Of a DNA stretch of 32,494 nt, positions 8,793 through 16,437 are shown in pieces. The DNA lies in the NCBI GenBank assembly GCA_900770875.1, contig CAAGLV010000238.1, forward strand, positions 1-32,494, given 5' to 3'. The notes below the pieces were generated by a model. It saw nothing but the letters and a program-made list of their open reading frames with translations, did not search any database and was not told the origin of the DNA. How positions within the stretch are numbered: the first letter of the stretch is position 1; every line of letters begins with the position of its first letter. The DNA is from Flavobacteriales bacterium (GTDB lineage: Bacteria > Bacteroidota > Bacteroidia > Flavobacteriales > Weeksellaceae). A program made the position numbers and the translations under genes.

Positions 8793-9920
8793 TTAATTAT
8801 CGGTTCTTCGATGCAATAATCGTGTTAATTTAATGGATAAATCAAACAAAATAAACTTTGCATTTCCGTTGCGTTCGATATGGTATGATGCTTCGTTTAA
8901 TTCTGTTAAAATATCTTCGATATTCGCTCCATGAATAAACTGCGCAAATCCTTGCCATTTAAAACCTTCGACCTGAATTTGAACATTTACTAAATCGTTT
9001 ACTTGATACGATTGTAATAGAGCCTGACGAAAAATTTCGGTACAATACGCCAAAAAGTTCTTTTGTTCGTCGCGCGACCAAGTTGCAATTTCGTTCGACC
9101 AATCGATTAAATCTTTTAAAACAGTTGGTGTTTTTGCCGCCATAAATGCTTTACGTACCCATGTTACAAAGAAACTATCAAAAATATGACTGGTATTATT
9201 AATTAAAGCAAAAGCTTCGTGTAAATTTCCGTTCGATAAAAAGGCAATATGTTTAGCTTTTTCGGCACCATAATTTTCTTTTTTCATCAAGAAATCTTCA
9301 ATCGCTTCGGTTTCAATTTTAGGAATTTTAACCAACTGACATCTCGAAATTATCGTTGGTAAAATCAAATCTTCGCGTTCGGTTACCAATAAAAACAATG
9401 TTTTTTGTGGTGGCTCTTCTAATATCTTTAATAATTTATTTGATGCTGCTGTATTCATTAATTCGGGCAACCAAATAATCATAATTTTATATCCACCTTC
9501 GTAACTATTTAGTGCTAAAGTTTTTACAATTTCGTCGGCTTCATCAACATTAATCGAACCTTGTTTCTTCTCGATTCCAAGAAACTTCATCCAATCGTTT
9601 AAATTACCATAACTGTTTTCTTGTACAAATGTTCGCCATTCGTTCAATAACAATTTAGCAACTGGCTTTTTAACCTTTTCGGTTGCCGAAAATGGAAACG
9701 AAAAATGTAAATCGGGATGTTGTAAATTTTTTACTTTTATATGACAATTACTTTCAGACTCGCCACACAAAACTTCTTGTGCATAAGCCAATGCCAAAGC
9801 TAAAGCGCCCGAACCTTCGGGTCCCGAAAAAAGCTGCGCATGACTAATACGACCATCTTTTATTGATTGTCTTAATTTTGATTTAATTTCTGATTGTCCA
9901 ACTATATTATCCCAAAGCAT
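8793..9920 (-). CDS. holB: DNA polymerase III subunit delta' (clamp-loader subunit)
   Basis: This 375-residue AAA+ protein corresponds to the delta'/HolB clamp-loader subunit, which helps load the sliding clamp at the replication fork. The N-terminal MLWDNIVGQSEIKSKLRQSI followed by GRISHAQLFSGPEGSG is typical. The Walker A-like GPEGSGALALA (from residue 38) lacks the Lys-Thr of a working P-loop, as is known for delta' proteins that do not hydrolyse ATP. LLKILEEPPQKTLFLLVTER (about 161-182) and the sensor-1/SRC-like TIISRCQLVKIPKI (about 188-201) are present. The expected Cys zinc cluster is reduced to CGESESNC. It is divergent from the Fur-type regulator gene. A perfect -7 element lies only 4 bases before the ATG, which suggests a leaderless or nearly leaderless mRNA. 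Confidence 0.9.
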   Translation of the reverse strand: MLWDNIVGQSEIKSKLRQSIKDGRISHAQLFSGPEGSGALALALAYAQEVLCGESESNCHIKVKNLQHPDLHFSFPFSATEKVKKPVAKLLLNEWRTFVQENSYGNLNDWMKFLGIEKKQGSINVDEADEIVKTLALNSYEGGYKIMIIWLPELMNTAASNKLLKILEEPPQKTLFLLVTEREDLILPTIISRCQLVKIPKIETEAIEDFLMKKENYGAEKAKHIAFLSNGNLHEAFALINNTSHIFDSFFVTWVRKAFMAAKTPTVLKDLIDWSNEIATWSRDEQKNFLAYCTEIFRQALLQSYQVNDLVNVQIQVEGFKWQGFAQFIHGANIEDILTELNEASYHIERNGNAKFILFDLSIKLTRLLHRRTDN

Positions 9921-9924
9921 AAGC

Positions 9925-9932
9925 CAAAGATA
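9925..9932 (-). promoter_or_regulatory. -7 promoter element of holB, predicting a leaderless transcript
   Basis: TATCTTTG on the minus strand perfectly matches TAnnTTTG. The start codon occupies 9920-9918, about where transcription would begin. No good -33 TTG is visible at 17-23 bases upstream; TTTCGG is the nearest sequence. Confidence 0.5.
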
Positions 9933-10009
9933 TTATTTTTATTTCACCTACCGAAAGCACGAATTAATGATTTAAAAAATTGTAACTTTAATATAAATTA
10001 CATCCTAAA

Positions 10010-10426
10010 ATGCAGTTAGATATATTAAATAAACGATTAAAAGATAACAAAATAAATCCGACAGCTGTACGGATTTTGGTTTTAAACGAATTGATAAATT
10101 CTGAAATTGCAATGAGTTTAAACGATTTAGAAATTGCTTTAGATTCGGCCGATCGTGTAACCATTTATCGTACATTAAAAAAATTTGAAGAAAACAGATT
10201 AGTTCATACCATCGAAGATGGAACAGGAGCTGTAAAATACGCCGTATGCGATTTAAATTGTTTATGTACAACCGATTTTACGCATGCACATTTTCATTGT
10301 ACAAATTGTAATCAAACCTATTGTTTACGTAATATTGGTTTACCCGAAATTCAGCTTCCTAAAAATTTTAAAGCCGAACAATCCTCTTTAATCCTAAAAG
10401 GTATTTGCGAAAATTGCACCCGTTAA
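10010..10426 (+). CDS. Fur-family metal-responsive transcriptional repressor
   Basis: This 138-residue protein has the Fur fold: an N-terminal winged helix (about residues 1-75, with recognition-helix segment DRVTIYRTLKKFEENRLV at 48-65) and a metal-binding dimerisation domain. Two CxxC pairs for structural zinc are visible (Cys97/Cys100 in HFHCTNC, Cys133/Cys136 in CENC). Additional ligands lie in CDLNCLC (80-86) and THAHFH (91-96). The gene directly precedes a P1B-type metal ATPase on the same strand with a 66-base gap, and a palindrome in that gap is a plausible operator. A Zur-like or other metal-sensing role is more likely than classic iron Fur, but this is inferred from context. The start is ATG, and the upstream 89 bases are shared with divergent holB. 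Confidence 0.9.
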   Translation: MQLDILNKRLKDNKINPTAVRILVLNELINSEIAMSLNDLEIALDSADRVTIYRTLKKFEENRLVHTIEDGTGAVKYAVCDLNCLCTTDFTHAHFHCTNCNQTYCLRNIGLPEIQLPKNFKAEQSSLILKGICENCTR

Positions 10427-10430
10427 TATT

Positions 10431-10445
10431 TGCAACACAATTGCA
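10431..10445 (+). promoter_or_regulatory. Candidate operator between the Fur-like gene and the metal ATPase
   Basis: TGCAA (10431-10435), a 5-base spacer and TTGCA (10441-10445) form an inverted repeat. It lies just upstream of the -7 element of the ATPase gene, where a repressor would block transcription. The neighbouring Fur-family protein is the obvious candidate ligand (inference). Confidence 0.45.
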
Positions 10446-10457
10446 TAAAATACTTAC

Positions 10458-10465
10458 TACATTTG
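10458..10465 (+). promoter_or_regulatory. -7 promoter element for the metal ATPase
   Basis: TACATTTG matches TAnnTTTG and lies 27 bases before the ATPase start codon. No -33 TTG is at the standard distance: TTTG at 10429-10432 is 25 bases away and TTG at 10441-10443 is 14. Confidence 0.45.
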
Positions 10466-10492
10466 ATATAGAATCATAAAAAAACAAAGCGT

Positions 10493-12445
10493 ATGTCAAA
10501 TTGTAATACATGTTGTAGCACAGAAACACAAAAACAACATACACATAATCATGGACATGACCACAGTAACGATCATGATCACGACCATAGCCATCAAGCC
10601 AATAATTTTGGACTAATTTTTAGTTTTATACTTTTCGGCATCGGATTAATCTTACAGTATATCATAAAACCAGATTGGTTTATCAATCATAATTTAATTC
10701 AGTTTATCTTATTTGGTATCGCCTACATTCCGGTTGCATATCCAGTTTTAATTAATGCTTTCGAATTATTAAAAAAGAAGGATTTTTTTAACGAATTTTC
10801 TTTAATGGGCATTGCAACAATTGGTGCATTTTGTATTAATCAATATCCCGAAGGTGTTGCTGTTATGTTATTTTATACCGTTGGCGAATTATTTCAGGAA
10901 AGAGCTGTAAATAAAGCGAAAGGTGATATTAAAGCATTATTAGATGTGCGTCCTAAATCGGCTTTTGTTTTAAGAAATAACGAGTTTATTGAAGTTAATC
11001 CCGAAACAATTGAAATCAACGAAATAATTCGTGTAAAAGTTGGTGAAAAAGTTCCACTAGATGGCGAATTATTAACCGATAAAGGAAGCTTTAATACTTC
11101 GGCTTTAACCGGAGAAAGCAAACCTTCTACTTATAGAAATGGCGACATTGTTTTGGCCGGAATGCTGAATTTAGAAAATGTGATCGAATTAAAATCAACT
11201 AAAAAATTTAAAGATAGTTCTATCGCTAAAATTTTAGAGATGGTACAAAACGCAACGTCTAAAAAAGCAAAAACCGAATTATACATTCGTCGATTTGCCA
11301 AAATTTACACGCCAATTGTATTCTTTTTAGCTGTTGCACTAACTTTTATTCCAGCCTTATTCGTAACTAATTATGTATTTAGCGAATGGCTTTACAGAGG
11401 ATTAGTTTTCTTGGTTATTTCTTGTCCTTGTGCTTTAGTCATTTCGGTTCCTTTAGGTTTTTTTGGCGGAATTGGAGCCGCATCTAAAAATGGAATTTTA
11501 TTTAAAGGATCTAACTATTTAGAGCAAATAAGCCAAGTTGATACCGTTGTAATGGATAAAACCGGAACTTTAACAAAAGGAACTTTTAAAGTAAGCGAAA
11601 TTGAAGTTAATAATATTGATAAAAACTTATTTTTAGATCTTGTTTCGGCTATCGAAGAATTATCTACGCATCCTATTGCAAAAGCAATTGTAGCTTATCA
11701 TCCATCGAACTTAAAACCCGAAAGCATTAACGAAATTGCTGGTAAAGGTTTACAAGGTTTTATTAATGGTATGAATGTTTTAGTTGGAAATGGAAAGTTA
11801 TTAAATGAGTTTAAAATTCCGTATCCAACAGAAGTAGATCAAATTGTAGAAAGTATCGTAATTGTTGCCATTGATGGCGAATATAAAGGTTATATTACCG
11901 TTGCCGACGAAATAAAATCGGACGCTAAAATAGCTATTGAAGAAATGAAAAAAGAAGGCGTACAACAAACGATTATTTTAAGTGGTGATAAAGATTCGAT
12001 TACGCAAAAAGTCGCGAACGAATTACATGTTGATAAAGCCTTTGGTGGTTTATTACCCGAAAATAAAGTAGAAAAAGTACAAGAACTTGCCAATGCAAAT
12101 AAAGTAATTGCTTTTGTTGGCGATGGTATTAATGATGCTCCTGTTTTAGCTTTAAGCGATGTTGGTATTGCGATGGGCGGATTAGGATCGGACGTTGCCA
12201 TAGAAACAGCCGATGTTGTTATACAAACCGATCAACCAAGTAAAATTGCAACAGCGATTAAAATTGGAAAAGCAACTAAAAAAATTGTTGTTCAAAATAT
12301 AGCACTTGCACTAACGATTAAAATTATCGTTTTAATCTTAGGCGCTTTTGGATTATCGAGCATGTGGGAAGCAGTAATTGCCGATGTTGGTGTTGCTTTA
12401 CTTGCTATTTTAAATGCAGTTAGAATACAACGTATGACGTTTTAA
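10493..12445 (+). CDS. P1B-type heavy-metal-translocating ATPase (Zn/Cd/Co class), His-rich N-terminus
   Basis: This 650-residue inner-membrane pump exports divalent or soft metals using ATP. All core P-type motifs are present: TGES (about residue 205), the membrane metal-site CPC (about 311-313), the phosphorylation motif DKTGTLT with Asp355, the class-specific HP in STHPIAKAI (about 390), and GDGIND (about 543). About six to eight hydrophobic segments flank them. Instead of an N-terminal HMA domain (GMxCxxC), it begins with a short Cys cluster (CNTCC) and a His/Asp-rich run (residues 16-34, repeated HDHDH). That composition fits zinc, cadmium or cobalt rather than copper. It follows the Fur-like gene and ends in a terminator shared with the convergent phosphatase gene. 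ZntA/CadA is the nearest named type. Confidence 0.93.
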   Translation: MSNCNTCCSTETQKQHTHNHGHDHSNDHDHDHSHQANNFGLIFSFILFGIGLILQYIIKPDWFINHNLIQFILFGIAYIPVAYPVLINAFELLKKKDFFNEFSLMGIATIGAFCINQYPEGVAVMLFYTVGELFQERAVNKAKGDIKALLDVRPKSAFVLRNNEFIEVNPETIEINEIIRVKVGEKVPLDGELLTDKGSFNTSALTGESKPSTYRNGDIVLAGMLNLENVIELKSTKKFKDSSIAKILEMVQNATSKKAKTELYIRRFAKIYTPIVFFLAVALTFIPALFVTNYVFSEWLYRGLVFLVISCPCALVISVPLGFFGGIGAASKNGILFKGSNYLEQISQVDTVVMDKTGTLTKGTFKVSEIEVNNIDKNLFLDLVSAIEELSTHPIAKAIVAYHPSNLKPESINEIAGKGLQGFINGMNVLVGNGKLLNEFKIPYPTEVDQIVESIVIVAIDGEYKGYITVADEIKSDAKIAIEEMKKEGVQQTIILSGDKDSITQKVANELHVDKAFGGLLPENKVEKVQELANANKVIAFVGDGINDAPVLALSDVGIAMGGLGSDVAIETADVVIQTDQPSKIATAIKIGKATKKIVVQNIALALTIKIIVLILGAFGLSSMWEAVIADVGVALLAILNAVRIQRMTF

Positions 12446-12449
12446 ATAG

Positions 12450-12478
12450 AAAAAGCGATGATTAATTCATCGCTTTTT
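12450..12478. terminator. Bidirectional terminator between the metal ATPase and the phosphatase
   Basis: The arms AAAAAGCGATGA (12450-12461) and TCATCGCTTTTT (12467-12478) form a 12-bp stem with a 5-base loop. T runs on both strands let it serve both convergent genes. The phosphatase stop codon lies at its edge. Confidence 0.85.
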
Positions 12479-13215
12479 TATTCTGTATATATATTTTTCA
12501 TTAAATCAACATCAACATTTAAAACTGTTTTAAGATAATTTAAGACAGAATCATACTTTAAATTAATTGCGGTAATTGCAGTTTCTAAATATTCTGGTCT
12601 TACTAAAAATAAATCGGCTAATGCTGGATTCTGACTAATATAACCTTCGTATTTTTTCTTCAAAAATTGATTCGATAATAAATAATCTTCTTCGATTATA
12701 GAACGATCCACGTTTAACGCTTCTAAAATTAACATCGTAGCAACTCCTGTTCTATCCTTTCCGGCTGTGCAATGGTAAATAACTGCATTATTATCTGCAT
12801 TTTGTAAAATCTCAAAGAATTTTGTGTATTCAGCAATTGCATTATCACTTAAAACTAAATCGGTATAAAAGTTAAGTAACAACTGTTTATAATCTGCATT
12901 TTCTTTCTGAAATTCGGCCATCAAAGCATTCATATTTGCAGCTAAAATATCCAAATGAATTTCGTTTTTACATGTTGATGGTACTTTATCAACAGATTGT
13001 TCACGCTCCTGATCGGTTCTAAAATCTACAACAGTTTTTACTTTTAAATCTGCCAATAATTTTAAATCTTCTGGTTGTAAATTGCTTAATTCGTCGGTTC
13101 TAAAAAGTAAATCGCGCTTTATTGTTTTATTATCTTTTGTAGTAATCCCTCCTAAATCTCTAAAATTATATCCTCCTTTTATTGGTAAAATTCGTGTTGT
13201 ATTTAATGTATTCAT
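12478..13215 (-). CDS. Tyrosine-protein phosphatase, Y_phosphatase3/DSP-like
   Basis: This 245-residue cytoplasmic protein has the cysteine phosphatase P-loop HCTAGKDRTG (residues 148-157), with nucleophile Cys149 and Arg155. The KDRTG form is typical of bacterial Y_phosphatase3 and phosphoinositide-phosphatase-like enzymes (LipA/MptpB type). The N-terminal YNFRDLGG (16-23) and RTDELSNL are also family hallmarks, and VVDFRTDQERE (62-72) carries the region of the general acid. No signal peptide or membrane segment is present. It is divergent from the siderophore-interacting protein gene. Possible substrates are phosphotyrosine proteins or phosphoinositides; the sequence does not decide. Confidence 0.9.
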   Translation of the reverse strand: MNTLNTTRILPIKGGYNFRDLGGITTKDNKTIKRDLLFRTDELSNLQPEDLKLLADLKVKTVVDFRTDQEREQSVDKVPSTCKNEIHLDILAANMNALMAEFQKENADYKQLLLNFYTDLVLSDNAIAEYTKFFEILQNADNNAVIYHCTAGKDRTGVATMLILEALNVDRSIIEEDYLLSNQFLKKKYEGYISQNPALADLFLVRPEYLETAITAINLKYDSVLNYLKTVLNVDVDLMKNIYTE

Positions 13216-13324
13216 GGTTATATTATATTGTAATAAATTAAGTATTTTTTAGATTAGTTTCATAAATCATTCCATAAAATTTTTGTTAAAAGATTATAAT
13301 CGATTAAAAATTATTTTTATTAAT

Positions 13325-13367
13325 TCTAAATTTAGATTAAGTTTGTCGTCAATTAGATTTAATCTAA
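13325..13367 (+). promoter_or_regulatory. Promoter of the siderophore-interacting protein gene with two palindromic operator candidates
   Basis: A -7 match TAAGTTTG occupies 13338-13345. Immediately upstream is the perfect 12-base palindrome TCTAAATTTAGA (13325-13336). Downstream, over the expected start of transcription, is TTAGATT-T-AATCTAA (13353-13367), a 7-1-7 inverted repeat. TTAGATT half-sites also occur at 13332 and 13249. The arrangement suggests repression by an iron-sensing protein. The TTAG..CTAA form recalls DtxR/IdeR-family boxes rather than Fur boxes, but the regulator is not identified here. Confidence 0.5.
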
Positions 13368-13373
13368 ATAAAG

Positions 13374-14213
13374 ATGGCAGAAAAAACTAAAATTGTTAAA
13401 GAGAAGTTTTTCTTAAAAAGAAAAGAATATGTAACTCCACATTTAATTCGTTTATTTATTGGTAGCGATGATGTAGAGATTTTTAACGATACAACTTTAG
13501 GAGGTACTTGTAAATTATCATTTCCACCACTTGGTATTAGAGATATTCATTTTGCTGAATATGATGCTGATAAAAAGAAATGGTATACTCCATCTGACAA
13601 ATTTAAACCGGTAACACGTACATATACACTACGTGGTATTAATGCAAAAGACAACGAGTTAATTGTTGATGTTGCCGACCATGGCGATAACGGACCAGGA
13701 TCTCGTTGGGCACGTAATGCCAAAGTTGGCGACCGAATTGGTGTATCGATGAAAGCCAAAAAGAAGGATTTAGCACCTAAAGCCGATTTTGTTTGTTTAG
13801 CGGCCGATTTAACAGGATTACCAGTAATTTCTGTAATTATCGAGGCCTTACCAGCTACTACAAAAGGAATTGTTTGCATCGAAATACCATCTAAAGAAGA
13901 TGTACATAAAATAGAAACTAAAGCAAACTTAGAATTTAAGTGGATTGTTAATCCACAAAGAGGAAAAGGTACAGCTTTGGCTAAATTAGTAACAAAGCAA
14001 AAATTCCCAAAACGTAAAGAAGGCAAACGCTTTGTTTATGCTGCAGGAGAATCGCAATCGATTAAAGCAATTAAATCGTTCTTTAAAGATGATTTAGAGT
14101 GGAAAAAAGACGAATTTTATTGCACTTCGCACTGGAAAGCTGGTAAAGCAGAGCGCAATGGTTTAGAAGATTGCCACGAAAAAATAGAAAAAACACAAAC
14201 CGTTAATTTATAG
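13374..14213 (+). CDS. Siderophore-interacting protein (FAD-dependent ferric-siderophore reductase family)
   Basis: This 279-residue protein matches the SIP family, related to ViuB/YqjH, which reduces ferric siderophores in the cytoplasm to free the iron. The N-terminal FAD-binding beta-barrel includes TRTYTLRG (about residues 82-89), the usual R-x-Y-S/T flavin motif, and DHGDNGPGSRWARNAKVGDR (about 103-122). The NAD(P)-binding-like C-terminal half has FVCLAADLTGLPVISVIIEA (about 139-158), RFVYAAGESQSIKAIKSFF (about 218-236) and a terminal CTSHWKAGKAE (about 249-259), corresponding to the Y-W-x-x-G signature. Palindromic sites over its promoter point to iron control. It is monocistronic, ending in its own terminator. 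Confidence 0.92.
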   Translation: MAEKTKIVKEKFFLKRKEYVTPHLIRLFIGSDDVEIFNDTTLGGTCKLSFPPLGIRDIHFAEYDADKKKWYTPSDKFKPVTRTYTLRGINAKDNELIVDVADHGDNGPGSRWARNAKVGDRIGVSMKAKKKDLAPKADFVCLAADLTGLPVISVIIEALPATTKGIVCIEIPSKEDVHKIETKANLEFKWIVNPQRGKGTALAKLVTKQKFPKRKEGKRFVYAAGESQSIKAIKSFFKDDLEWKKDEFYCTSHWKAGKAERNGLEDCHEKIEKTQTVNL

Positions 14214-14240
14214 TTTTTATTCCAATATTTTATTCATTTT

Positions 14241-14278
14241 AAAAATGTCTTTCTATTTAAAAAAGGAAGACATTTTTT
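14241..14278 (+). terminator. Terminator of the siderophore-interacting protein gene
   Basis: The arms AAAAATGTCTT (14241-14251) and AAGACATTTTT (14267-14277) form an 11-bp stem followed by T, 27 bases after the stop codon. Confidence 0.75.
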
Positions 14279-14289
14279 ATAACAAAAGC

Positions 14290-14318
14290 AAAAAACTCGC
14301 CTAATAGGCGAGTTTTTT
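14290..14318. terminator. Terminator of the RNase G gene, probably bidirectional
   Basis: ACTCGCC (14295-14301), a 5-base loop and GGCGAGT (14307-14313) are flanked by A and T runs on both sides. It lies between convergent genes and just after the RNase G stop. Confidence 0.85.
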
Positions 14319-14320
14319 GT

Positions 14321-15892
14321 TTAATTTGATTCGTTGTAAAGTGTGTTATGATTTTTATCCAAGAAATTAAATTGTAAATATTTATACGCATCTCTTGGCA
14401 CAATCTTAATCCACTTTTTGTGTTTAAATAACCATTTCATCTGAATGCTTGGCAATCCATTTTTTAAGTACGCCGCAACAAACGGGTGTACATGTAAAGA
14501 GATTTTACTTAAATCTTTGTCTTTACGTTCGAGGATATTCAAGAGCACTTGTTCAATTTTGTCAATTGTAACGATAGGTGCCTCAACTTCATTCGATTCT
14601 TGGTTCGGATTTTCTTCTGTTGTAACAAAATTAATTTCAGGCCTAACCCTTTGTCTTGTTATCTGAATCAATCCAAATTTACTTGGAGGCAAAATCTTAT
14701 GTTTTGCTTTGTCTTTACCCATCTCTGTACGCAAATGCTCAAACAATTCTTTTTTGTGTTCGGCATCTGTCATATCAATAAAGTCCACGACAACTATACC
14801 ACCCATATCACGCAATTTTAATTGACGTGCAATTTCCGAAGCGGCAATTTTATTTACAGCAAAAGCTGATTCTTCTTGATTTTTAGAATTTCTTGAAATA
14901 TTACCCGAATTTACATCAATAACGTGTAGAGCTTCGGTATGATCTATCACCAAATAATCTCCTTTTGATTGCGGAATGGTTACCGTTTTACCAAAAGCTT
15001 GTTTAATTTGGCGTTCGACATTAAATTTTTCAAAAATCGGAACATATGGATCGTCATATTCTTTCACCAAATTTATTTTTTCTGGTGCAATAACCTCCAA
15101 ATATTCGCGCATTTCTTCAGCAAGCTGCTCGTCATCTACCGATATTTTAATAAAATCATCATTAAAATTATCTCTTAAAATAGACGATGCACGATCCATT
15201 TCGCTTAAAATCTTAGCAGGAGCTTTACGTTTTTGTAGATTTTTAAATACTTGCGACCATTTATTTACTAAATAGTTTAAATCGGCTTGTAATTCTTCTA
15301 CATTTTTGCCTTCTGCTACCGTACGGATAATTACGCCAAATCCTTCTGGTGCTAAACCTTCAAGAATTGATGTTAATCGTTCTCTTTCTGGTTTTGATTT
15401 TATTTTTTGTGAAATAGAAACTCGATCCGAGAATGGTACTAAAACCAAATATCTACCCGCGATAGATATTTCAGAAGTAATTCTTGGTCCTTTCGTATGG
15501 ATTGGTTCTTTTGTAATTTGTACTAAAACCGAATCTCCTGTAGCAAAAATTTCGGATATTAATCCATCTTTGTCTATAGGTTCTTCCATACGGAAGTTTT
15601 TCAACTTTTCTGTTGTATACGTCCCGTTAACAACCGTTTTTGCATACGAATTCGACGAGCGTATTTGTGGACCTAAATCGTGATAATGTAAAAAGGCGTC
15701 TTTTGTGTAGCCAATATCTACAAATGTCGCATTTAGGCTAGGTGCTAATTTTTTGATTTTTCCCAAGTAAATGTCACCAACAGCAAATCCATCGCCCGCC
15801 GAATCTTGATGAAATTCCATCAAACGACCTTCGTCAAGTACCGCTATACGGACTTGATCTGACTTTGCCGATATAACTAATTCTTTGCTCAT
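14321..15892 (-). CDS. rng: Ribonuclease E/G family endoribonuclease
   Basis: This 523-residue protein (ATG at 15892; a TTG one codon upstream is less likely) belongs to the RNase E/G family, which trims rRNA 5' ends and starts mRNA decay. The N-terminal MSKELVISAK and RIAVLDEGRLMEFH lead into an S1-type RNA-binding region (GDIYLGKIKKLAPSLNATFV, DAFLHYHDLGP) that has a lineage-specific insert after it. The catalytic acidic residues are in HVIDVNSGN (about 327-335) and GGIVVVDFIDM (about 366-376). The length is close to RNase G (about 490) with no long degradosome scaffold. It lies downstream of HU and a tiny basic-protein gene on the same strand, a common Bacteroidota order. A weak hairpin in the 100-base gap may modulate read-through. 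Confidence 0.95.
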   Translation of the reverse strand: MSKELVISAKSDQVRIAVLDEGRLMEFHQDSAGDGFAVGDIYLGKIKKLAPSLNATFVDIGYTKDAFLHYHDLGPQIRSSNSYAKTVVNGTYTTEKLKNFRMEEPIDKDGLISEIFATGDSVLVQITKEPIHTKGPRITSEISIAGRYLVLVPFSDRVSISQKIKSKPERERLTSILEGLAPEGFGVIIRTVAEGKNVEELQADLNYLVNKWSQVFKNLQKRKAPAKILSEMDRASSILRDNFNDDFIKISVDDEQLAEEMREYLEVIAPEKINLVKEYDDPYVPIFEKFNVERQIKQAFGKTVTIPQSKGDYLVIDHTEALHVIDVNSGNISRNSKNQEESAFAVNKIAASEIARQLKLRDMGGIVVVDFIDMTDAEHKKELFEHLRTEMGKDKAKHKILPPSKFGLIQITRQRVRPEINFVTTEENPNQESNEVEAPIVTIDKIEQVLLNILERKDKDLSKISLHVHPFVAAYLKNGLPSIQMKWLFKHKKWIKIVPRDAYKYLQFNFLDKNHNTLYNESN

Positions 15893-15919
15893 CAAAAATT
15901 AACTTTTAAAAATGATAAA

Positions 15920-15952
15920 AGCACTTTCCAAAAAATATGTTGAAAAGTGCTG
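15920..15952 (-). terminator. Weak terminator or attenuator upstream of rng
   Basis: AGCACTTT and AAAGTGCT form an 8-bp stem with a long loop, followed on the minus strand by TTTTATC. It lies between the 30-residue protein gene and rng. Confidence 0.4.
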
Positions 15953-15992
15953 CTCTTTTAAAAAGATAAAATATCAAACAGTTACCTGTTAA

Positions 15993-16085
15993 TTATTTTT
16001 TCTTTTTGTGTCTGTTAAGACGACGACGTTTTTTACGTTTGTGCGTCGCTACCTTATGTCTTTTACGCTTTTTTCCGCTTGGCAT
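15993..16085 (-). CDS. Tiny (30-residue) Arg/Lys-rich protein, likely ribosome-associated
   Basis: A short reading frame encodes 30 residues beginning MPSGKKRKRHKVATHKRKK and ending RHKKKK. Roughly two thirds are Lys, Arg or His and there is no acidic residue. Such composition and size are seen in the smallest ribosomal proteins, and the pattern resembles the COX24/AURKAIP1-type domain of small-subunit proteins. I recall near-identical peptides in many Bacteroidota, which suggests strong conservation. It starts 19 bases after the HU stop and precedes rng, placing it with nucleic-acid-binding products. Its exact name is uncertain. It falls below usual length cutoffs and is easily missed. Confidence 0.75.
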   Translation of the reverse strand: MPSGKKRKRHKVATHKRKKRRRLNRHKKKK

Positions 16086-16104
16086 GATACAATTATTTTA
16101 CTTG

Positions 16105-16401
16105 TTATTTTACTACGTTTGCTTCGCTAGTCTTTACATCTTCGATGAAAGTCTTAGCAGGTTTGAATGTAGGCACGTTGTGCGCAGGAATGATAATAGA
16201 AGTTCCTTTAGTGATGTTACGTCCAGTCTTTTCTGCTCTCGTTTTAATAGTAAAAGAACCAAAACCTCTTAAGTAAACATTTTCACCATTAACTAATGAT
16301 TTAATCACCTCCTCCATAAACGATTCTACTACTCTTTGAGTATCGCTCTTTTCAAGTCCTAACTTACCTGAAATATTATTTACTATTTCTGCCTTTGTCA
16401 T
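16105..16401 (-). CDS. HU/IHF-family DNA-binding protein
   Basis: This 98-residue histone-like protein bends and compacts DNA. MTKAEIVNNISGKLGLEK is the classic HU N-terminus. LRGFGSFTIKTRAEKTGRN is the family signature (GFGSF..R..R.GRNP; here GRNITKG replaces the Pro). TFKPAKTF is the conserved C-terminal strand of the fold, followed by a short tail. An in-frame ATG 13 codons upstream (16440) lies within the -7 promoter element (16438-16445), so 16401 is the start. AAGGA a few bases before this ATG is a usable ribosome binding site. It is divergent from mutY and first in the HU - tiny basic protein - rng group. Confidence 0.95.
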   Translation of the reverse strand: MTKAEIVNNISGKLGLEKSDTQRVVESFMEEVIKSLVNGENVYLRGFGSFTIKTRAEKTGRNITKGTSIIIPAHNVPTFKPAKTFIEDVKTSEANVVK

Positions 16402-16437
16402 AATTCCTTTTATTATTCTTAAATTTGAAAGCGGGTG

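Noticed and set aside
10005..10271. 88-codon frame on the minus strand
   Set aside because: It overlaps the Fur-family gene, whose zinc and helix-turn-helix motifs are clear; the minus frame has none.
13547..14026. 159-codon open frame on the minus strand
   Set aside because: It lies entirely antisense to the siderophore-interacting protein gene and has no family resemblance, start context or promoter. It is a shadow of the real frame.
15893..15895. TTG as start of RNase G
   Set aside because: An ATG follows directly at 15892 and yields the usual MSKEL N-terminus.
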